A stretch of 64,000 bases of DNA from Heterobilharzia americana (Eukaryota; Platyhelminthes; Trematoda; Strigeidida; Schistosomatidae), in the NCBI GenBank assembly GCA_944470555.2, contig OX104134.1, forward strand, positions 50,893,890 to 50,957,889, read 5' to 3'. This document shows, piece by piece, positions 10,501 through 19,500 of this stretch (position 1 is its first letter; every line of letters starts with the position of its first letter). The notes beneath the pieces were generated by a model. That model worked only from the letters and a program-made list of their open reading frames with translations, did no database searches and was not told the DNA's origin. The position numbers were made by a program, and so were the translations under genes.

Positions 10501-13500
10501 CTGACATTTACCAGCCTACATGTGCACATAATGCCACGAGTAGAAGCAATTACTTTACAGCGAATTTCCGTCAAAGCACTCACCTTTCATGCATATCATC
10601 ATCTTCAGCACCCCATCCCCAAAACAGATTAGAATATCCATTGACTCGGAGAAATATCTTTAGTGGAATAGATAGGACGCCACCAATTAATTCAATGTAA
10701 GGTAACCTTTTGAAAAAGACGAAAATAGCAGTAATAATAATAATAATAATTTTTTCTCACTCATAATGAAGGGAATTACATGAATGAACTGGTGTCTACT
10801 AGATATTTATAAATATGAATGAGCGGTTCTGAAACTAATTACAAATTCTACGGTCCAAGTTGGTATGCTAGATGGTTGAAGGGAGTTGACAGGAAGTCCT
10901 TATTGGTATTCGTCAGCAAGGCGTATCTGCCATCCCCAGAGGGCTGATGTCTTGTGATGAATTTTCACCCATCTTACCCAGTACTGCAATCAGAGATCTT
11001 ATTACTGAGCTATTTGAGCTGCAACTGATCTTCTGTAGGATTGAATTAGATATACATTGATTGGTTACTTCCCTGTGACAAAGTTAATATTTTTTCATGG
11101 GGAAATAGAGAAGATGACTTCAGCGAAGAAACATTTTTCTCTTTGACGAAATCATTCTTGAATATATAGAAGGAAGGATAGAAATTTCCGGTCAAAGGTC
11201 AAGGCAAGTTGTATGACCAAGAGAAGTTACGCAATATATGCACGGGTACTTAAAATAAGACAACAAAAAAATGATTGCAAAAGAAAATATAGTCAGACCA
11301 TGGGGGAACTACCTGGAGTTGTCATAGCAAAGCAAGAGATTGTATACACTTCCCTTGAACATATAATGATGGTTTGAACCTTAGTATTTGCTAATGTTTC
11401 AGCTATGCCTCAGCCGCATCTCAGCCCTACTCCTTTGGAGTTGATATTTTTTACGTGTATAGTAAAATCGGTAAGTAATTGGCAAACTGTTTATTCATTT
11501 TACAGTGAACTGGTTAGTCTGGACCAGTTCTGTCTTCTAGACTGAATCTGTCTATTTACATAACTAGATAAACTTGGTGGGACAGTTGTCTAGTGCCAGG
11601 TTAACTCCGGTCCGTCTAGTCGAATCTGTAGATCAGCATTAAGGATTTTTAAGTGCCCATTTTGTTCAGAAGTGGATTTCGCTAGTCTATAGGCTCTTTT
11701 GTAAACTGAGTTGAAGCAGTCTAGCACTTGACTAATCTGCAGGGAGCGTATTTATTCGCTGAATATATCATATAACTAAGATTCTTCGATGACAGATCAT
11801 TTTGAATGAATGTAACTGAATACAAAGGTGTGTACCAGTTTATAAGTTACATGTTTTGTGCAGACACCAAAATGCCAACTGCCTACTCAGAATGAAATCT
11901 GGAGTCGTCATCCCTTGTTTTTCTCTCTTCTAGTAGATTCTTGTGTTGGTTAGGCCAAGAACCATCATTGGAAATCCACCTTCTCTTTGTAACACCTAAT
12001 CTGCCAGCTAAACGTACACCTACACAGCTAGCTGTCTCAACTAACTAAGCTTAGTGTTTACATGTTTTCAAGGTAGACTATTTAACCAAAGTTATCTCAT
12101 TATAAATGATCGTCAAACGACTACGCTTGTTGAATGAAGTCTCTTATACATAAGTGTACAACTAGGCTGATCTATAGGATAGAGTAATATCCTGAGTCAT
12201 GATTTTCCTTCAAGATACTCACGACTACCGAGCTGTCAAGCAATTTGAAATCGTGTCAAGTTAACGAACATATCACAGGAAATCAAATACAAGTATCAGT
12301 ATAGTACCTGTTTTTAAATTTGTCTACGCATAAACTTATATGCTTCGGATATAATGAACATGAATATGGAACAGCATTGTTCAAAGGTAGAAGATCAACA
12401 TCATGAAATATTGCACAGTGAAATGGTATCCAATTCAACGCTTCAACAAACGCAGCATTCATTATAATTCCTTTATTAAATGGATATTGATCAGTCTTGT
12501 TGAAAGTTAACATTAAAAATAAGTAGATATGAGTGAAAGACTACACGTTTATGCATTGAATAAAGGAATATATTTTAATAAAAATGAACATCACTTTCAA
12601 TGAGTTGACTGGTCTTCTAAACTGTGTATAGAGTTATATCAATACACTTTGTGCTAACTGAATGTTTCTTCAGTTCAAATGTTGTTAGATCAAGAGGTTA
12701 TGCAAGAGCTAAGTGATCACCTGAAATAGATGAACAAATCATTGCTAAACTGTGATTCAATACAACTCCATCCAGTACAGATGTTTTTGTGGTTGACTAT
12801 GCTATATACTCCTGATTCAGCATAACTTTTGCCTGACGTTTTGCCTATAACTTTAAAGTAACTTGTCATTACTGTTTTTACACTGCTCTAAAGGCTGAAC
12901 TCTCATTCATTGTTAACTCGTTTAACCTAAATTTGGATTCTCTGTCGTCATGGTCGTTTAGAAATGTATGTATTCAGGGTTGTTCTCAACTGTTTTGACT
13001 GTTGTTGAGAAATTATAAGCTCTCTGTCAACCGTCCGTCATCTCTTCTTGTCTTTACGTGTCGGTGGTATTGTTGTTGTGGTGGTTGATGTTCTGATAAA
13101 CGTTTAGAGTCGATTCATTTGCGCATAAGGTTCGTATTGCGTATTGCTTGTACTACCTATCATAGCAGGTTATGAGTCACACTAATTGTGTGTTGGCTTG
13201 GAATACTACCTGGCTGCGAGGTCGAAGTAAGTGGAGCAAGAGATCAAATATTGACCCGCTTATCGACAGTCATATGATCAAACCAATGAGCTACACTATA
13301 CTGATATTTAATTGATTTTCCAGAACGTTTTCACTACACGTCATGAAATGTGTAAGCCTTATGAAGCATACTTTAAATCCAAAATATAAGAATCAGTTGA
13401 CAACCACCAATAGTTCGCAGTTGTTGATTGAACCAAATTGATCCACTATCATGGACATGTGGGCTTCTTTGGGGATCCTTTGATATAGTTACAAATTGCA

Positions 13501-16500
13501 CTAGGTGGTAGTGACAGATAGTCACTAGCATTGGAGTCTAGTATGCAGGTTTCGTCTCATGTAGGATCCATCATCTGAATGAACCTACCTCTCAGTAAGT
13601 GGTGTTGTTTCCACTCAGAAAAATTTTCATAACCCATCCTTTCAAATTATAGGGAGTTCCCTATTTCTTCGCTGAGTTACAGTACACACTCCTTGTGCGA
13701 CAGGTATAATTTGAAGTTCTCTGGGGAAGCGTGCATCCTCAATTTCACCGCTAGCCAGTAATCATCATTATTAAAAGATGGCTTATGTAAACCGAACCGT
13801 GTGGACAGCACCTGATATCATGACATTGATAAACCAACCAAATCACTAAAACCAACATATTTACTTGTTATATTACCTAGTATAAAGTGAATAATCTCTT
13901 AGAATTTTAATGTAGCCGTTCGAATAGTTGATTTCAAATAAATTAGGGAATGGAAGAATACTGTGAGTGTTTCCTTGCTGTATGTTTCTAGTGAAGTGCA
14001 ACATACAAGAGGAACTAGCTGGTAATAGTATCTTATTTAACGGAGTGAGACAAAATGAAGTGAAATTTCGGTGTGAACCAGGAATTCAAATTGGCATTCA
14101 TTATTAACTGATATCAGTTGGAGAGTCATTAAAACATGGGAGCACTAGACAGCTGTTTAGGCCTAATATGGAAGCCTCAGCAGTGTTCACCCATGACCAC
14201 CTTGAAATCAACAAATTCGTGAAAGCATCCGAACTAAACTAGAAATTAAAAGGATTTTGGAACCTAGGATGTCCACATGTAGGCTGTAGAACTGTGGTTT
14301 ACGAAACGATGGAAATCAATGGTTGGAGACTTTTGGTGATATGAATGTATTCGCTTCGTGAAATTTGAAGTGCTGAATATTTTCACTGACTTATTATTTG
14401 TTCTGTCAAGTCTCTTATACTTTGTCAACATTAATATCACTTTCCTATTTGCATACTGCTGTGAAGTCTAGCAACCGATGCACTTCTGTGCCAGGTTCTA
14501 CGTTGATCTGTCTGTCTATCTCGTAGGATCACAATTAAATCTTCCTCTCTCCGGTGTTGATGAATATCATCGTTTATTAGGAACACATAATTCACAAAAG
14601 AAGTTATGTATTCTGAAACAAAGCCGCTTTTGAGGATTTAGCTGGAAAATTTCGTAAGATCTAATACCTGAATATGATATCTAAGGAACAATCTGTTTAT
14701 TCACCTAGGAATTAAGTCAGCTATCGTTAACTGATCTGCAAAGTGTAGTATATGTTGCAAACACGATTTTCAACTGGAAGGTTATCACAGTAAACCATTT
14801 GGTCACTAAACGGACGTACTTAGAGTGAGGATCTCGTATGCTATCATCAACAACGCCACATACACAGTTTGTAGAATTGCCATTTAATATCCTAGAGGTT
14901 AATTAAACTGCTATTCTTATTTGTACAGAGATAAAAGACTAACCTGTTCAGAGACAACCAGTAGGTGACATATATTCTGTTTTGTAAGTAATTCAACTAG
15001 ACGAGGGATCAATTCCACCAAATGTTCTGCACGTTCTCGATAAGGTATGATAATAACACTTCGCCTGGTTTCTGGCTGGTTTGGAGTTAAACAACCCTTT
15101 CGGCATGCTTCATTTCTGAACAGATGATGAGTACCATCCAAAACTAATAAGATATTTGAAAGTCATAGATAAAATGGAGGTTGTATTTGTAAAAGCAAAG
15201 GGATGATTAGTAAATATTACAACCATATGAAACTAACCTAAGAATTATCACAAAATTCAACAAGAACGTATAGGTTAAGCGCGAAAATGAATTTCCCCGA
15301 TCTTACACAGATAGTAACTATGAAGGAAGTTTGAGGTGTGCGTAACTGCTAGTTTTTGACATACGTTAATGAGCATTAATGCCAACATTGAAAACTGAAT
15401 TCTGTGCTTCACATATAGAGTAACGTTATCCACTGTTCCCTTTGTTTATGACTGACTGGCAACTCTCGTATAACAAACCAATAGATCCAATTCAGTATAA
15501 GAATAATGAGAATATATCAAGTCGAAACAGTATTGTTGGACGAAAAGCGTCAGTGATGCATTTTCCAACTTAGTAGGACCTCATGACTTCGTAGCCATAA
15601 TAATGTGAAACTTTGTAACCTAATGTAGAAAGTCAGTGTGTGTGTGTAATTTTTACAATTTGTAAATGAATTTCATCAATAAACTGACGAAATATAGAAA
15701 GTTATATGGAAAACTGGTTCAAACCCAATGAAAATACTAGATGGTTTGTTTACGAATAGTTTGCTCTAGTGATCAGTAATTTCAGTTAGAATAACACGCT
15801 TTTTCTTATCTAGACACTTGCATGTCAGAGATCCAACCAGACTTTACACTAAGTTGCATTTTGAAATGATTAATATCATATAGGAAAGATACTGCTGAAT
15901 GATGAATAAGTAGTTTGACGGTCAACACCAATCAGATACTTTTGTAAGTCTGAGGAAAAGATGGAAAGTTATTTTTCTTCCTCGAAGTTGGATTTATCAG
16001 TAATATAATTATAGGTGGAGGAAGAGAAACAGGACTAAATTCTACGTATGAATTCTCCTTTATGAATTTGGAAAGGACAAGAACAACAGTCAGAGGAGGA
16101 GAAAACGGATCCATTTTGTTTCCATGTTATCTTGTCAATTTCTGACACTATCAAAATATATAGTTTTATTGAAAATATAATAAGCTTCAATTGGAAACAT
16201 TTCCTTCCCGATACAAATTTAAGACAAGCAACGAATGTGAAAAAAGCAGGATTTAATGAATTCCTAAGTTTCATTTTACTCGTCAGCTGGATCCTCAACA
16301 TACTTGATCATATATACCGTTAAACAATGCAAAAGAACATACATACATAAATATAAACTGTAGACAGAGACATCGATTTAGATGTGACAACATGAAAATG
16401 AAGGGTTTTTACAGGTCAGGTGTTAATGCAAGAGGTAGGAATGGATGTTCAAAACTGAGAGGGTTGTGGATAGGTTACATGATTAACTATGAATCTGGAT

Positions 16501-19500
16501 AATAACGGATTTCAAGTAGGAAAATAATAATAACAATAATGTTGACACGAGGGGTGAGAACTGAATCGGTTGAGCGTAGACCACACCATTCCAAACAAGA
16601 TACTTAATGGTACTTATTCAGACACATCTAAATGGATATATCAATTCGAATGTACCTGAGGAAGCAAATACATTGGTCGTACGGAGAGGCGTCTGTCTAC
16701 CAGAATGGTTGAGCACCTACACAAATGGCTGAAGCATACCGAGGAGAAGACATCGAGGAGCTCGATAACAAAACATCTAATGGTTTATGGACATGATATC
16801 GACTCCTGTAAGTCTTTTATGGCTAACAATAGGCAGCAAAATGAGAAAGTGCTTGGAATTGTAGAAGCTTGTGCGATTCTAGTTGACAAACCAAACCTCT
16901 GCACTCAGAAGGAAATGGTAGTCAGCTTGAATCTGCCACGGTAGAAGTTATAGCGTCGTCTAGTCATATTCAATCTTTCTTGCTCTTCGCTCTTAATTAT
17001 GATCTATCTTATATTTTTGTTTTCCTTCCTTGATTTGTTTCGCCTAATTAACCTTATTTCTATTGCTGTTGTTATCATCATTATTTATCTGAACATATAC
17101 CTGGTTCTCTGATTATGTCTCCTTAAGTACTATTAAGTATCTTGTTTTGAATGACGTGATCTACGCTCAATCGATTCAGTTCTCACCCCTGCCTCAATAT
17201 TATGATTAGTTATATGAACTATAATCAAGATTTGACCGAATTGTATAGCAAACATTCGACGCTGAGTAAAAGGATGACATTAGATAAAGATTGTATTTGT
17301 GTAAGTCACAGCGTGTTTGAGATTAAATAATTCCGACGTTTACAACAGCAAAATGCTCTACACCTCCAAGAATTTGGTGAAGATACGTAGATGACATATT
17401 TGTCATCATTAAACGTAACGATCTGAATGAACTATTCCGTCATATAAATAATGGGTGCAGAAGTATTACTTACCCCAAGGATGTTAAACCCAACTTATTA
17501 AAATTAATCTTTGTGGACTGTAGGGTGGAAAGACAGAATCCCAATAAGTTAATAATCACGATTTTTAGAAAAACAACATATTCTGACAGATACCTAGATT
17601 ATCAGTCTTCACATCTTTTGACCACTAAAGTAACAGTCTTGCGGAATCTAATCAACAGGGCTAACCGTCTTGTTACAACGAAAGAGGATAAAGAGGAAAA
17701 GTTAAAGACAGTTTGCTGCACATTGGAAGGAAACAGTTATCCCAAAGATTTCGTAAAGCTAATTTTTCAAAACGAAATTAAAAATGTACTGAAACTCCGT
17801 CCGAAGAACTAGATAAACATGGTGTTAATCCCATGTAGTAAGAGGACCTCGGAAGAAGTAAGAAGAATTCTCGGCAAACATGATATAAAAGTCTATTTCC
17901 ATGCTACAAACACCCTAAGCTCTAGCTAAATGAAAGTTAAAGACGTAGTACCTAAAGAAAATCAACAGAACTGCGTTTATGAAATCAAATGCTCAGAATT
18001 TACTGCAGTATATATGGGAGAGAAAACCAGGCAGGTAAATGAGTGAAGGAACATACATTATGCCTAAAGCAGATTCCGAAAACCTCAGCAGAGGTTAAGA
18101 AGCTAGAAAACAAATCGGCAATCGTGCTATACTCCATAGAAATGGACCACAAAATGTGATTTTGACGGAATCAAGGCTCCTGAAAAAGGTTTTGGGTCAT
18201 ATCAAGAAAGATTGACAGTTGAAGCCTTTCATATATCGGCAGATACAGACACTTTGAACCAACGAGATGGAGTACAGTTAGCTGCTTCTCGGCAGTTAAT
18301 AATTGATAAACAGAAAGAGTGACTCTAGCATTTACTTTCAACACCAGTCTCAACTTTACTATCTCTGTACCAGCAACAACACAGAATCTGGATTGGTTTG
18401 ATTCATTATCATTATCGTCACCTACATCATTACTATTATTCATCTCCTATATTCCGACAAAACAATGAAAAATTCGCTAGTACCATTCTTCCTCATTTAC
18501 CAAGCGAGCTGGCATACATATTCTGTTTATATGCCCTACTGTACTTATAAAAATCAACAAAGGATTACAACATCACCTGTGACCTTTTTGGTCTCATATT
18601 TACCATCAAAGAGAATAAGAATGGTAACATATATCCATACTCCACACATGCCATACAACGAGAGACAATTTCACACTGAACGATCACTTATCTTATTTTC
18701 GAAAGACAGTGAGGATTGGACAAGGAGATTAACTACACTTCTTTGGATTCATTGATATATTCTTGTTAGTTTAATTTTGATTATTTTCCCTGATAAAGCT
18801 CGGACCAGACTTCCGTGAGAAACGTTATAATTATTTCACTTCAGACATGCTTTGACCTACACAAATACACTGCATATTATTATTATTACTGTCACTATTT
18901 TCCTACCTGAAATCCACTATTATCCAAATTCATAGTTAACCGAATGCAAACTAGCATATATCACCTAGTTTGTGGTCAGTCTTCGTACTCATGTGTTTAA
19001 ATATTTAGTGAGTCTATTGTACTAATAGTGCGTTGATATAGTTCCTCTGTATTTGGTCCTACAATTACAAATAGCATTACTTTGAAGCTGATCAAATAAT
19101 ACATTGCACTGTTATATTGCGGTCAGTGTTTTCATGTCGCTCTAATCAGATCGAATTGACCTACTTTTGTTGGTAGACGAGGTTACCTGAAATAATGTCT
19201 CGATATATCTTAAACTTTTGCATCCGGGTACCATAGTATTCCCACTGAGACTAGGACCCCAAAAATCATCACTCAAAACGCCAAATGTCATAAATTCTCA
19301 TTGTTTACTTTTGATTGAAGTGAACTGACCTATCTTTGTAAACATGCAGGTACAGCTAGTTGATAACTTTCGTTTAGTGTTGTTTGTTTTTTGACTGGAT
19401 TTCAGCTGATGATGCTGTCAGAAGTACACATTTTCAAATTCTTTTGCCAAAGTGAATCCATTGGCTAACCGTTTTGATAGTTCTCAGTAGTTTGCGATAC

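Larger units (their letters stand above)
17340..18890 (+). mobile_element. Penelope-like element relic with RT and GIY-YIG parts
   Basis: The 5'-truncated copy starts with PPRIW, one stop, then RYVDDIFVIIKRNDLN, the catalytic YVDD palm motif, followed by IFRKTTYSDRYLDYQSSH (17513-17812), the usual Penelope RKPTHTDRYLD block. After frameshifts, NCVYEIKCSEFTAVYMGEKT (about 17970-18030) is the GIY-YIG start. RLTVEAFHISADTDTLNQRD (about 18205-18265) matches the family's C-terminal block. The 3' end has a hammerhead-like hairpin at 18790-18825 and an ATT-repeat tail near 18877-18888. Many stops show it is dead. Confidence 0.8.

Noticed and set aside
12496..14943. An additional galactosyltransferase exon between exons 2 and 3
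   Set aside because: The phase and the protein alignment (VVSEQ to FNKG) leave no gap, and no candidate frame was found.
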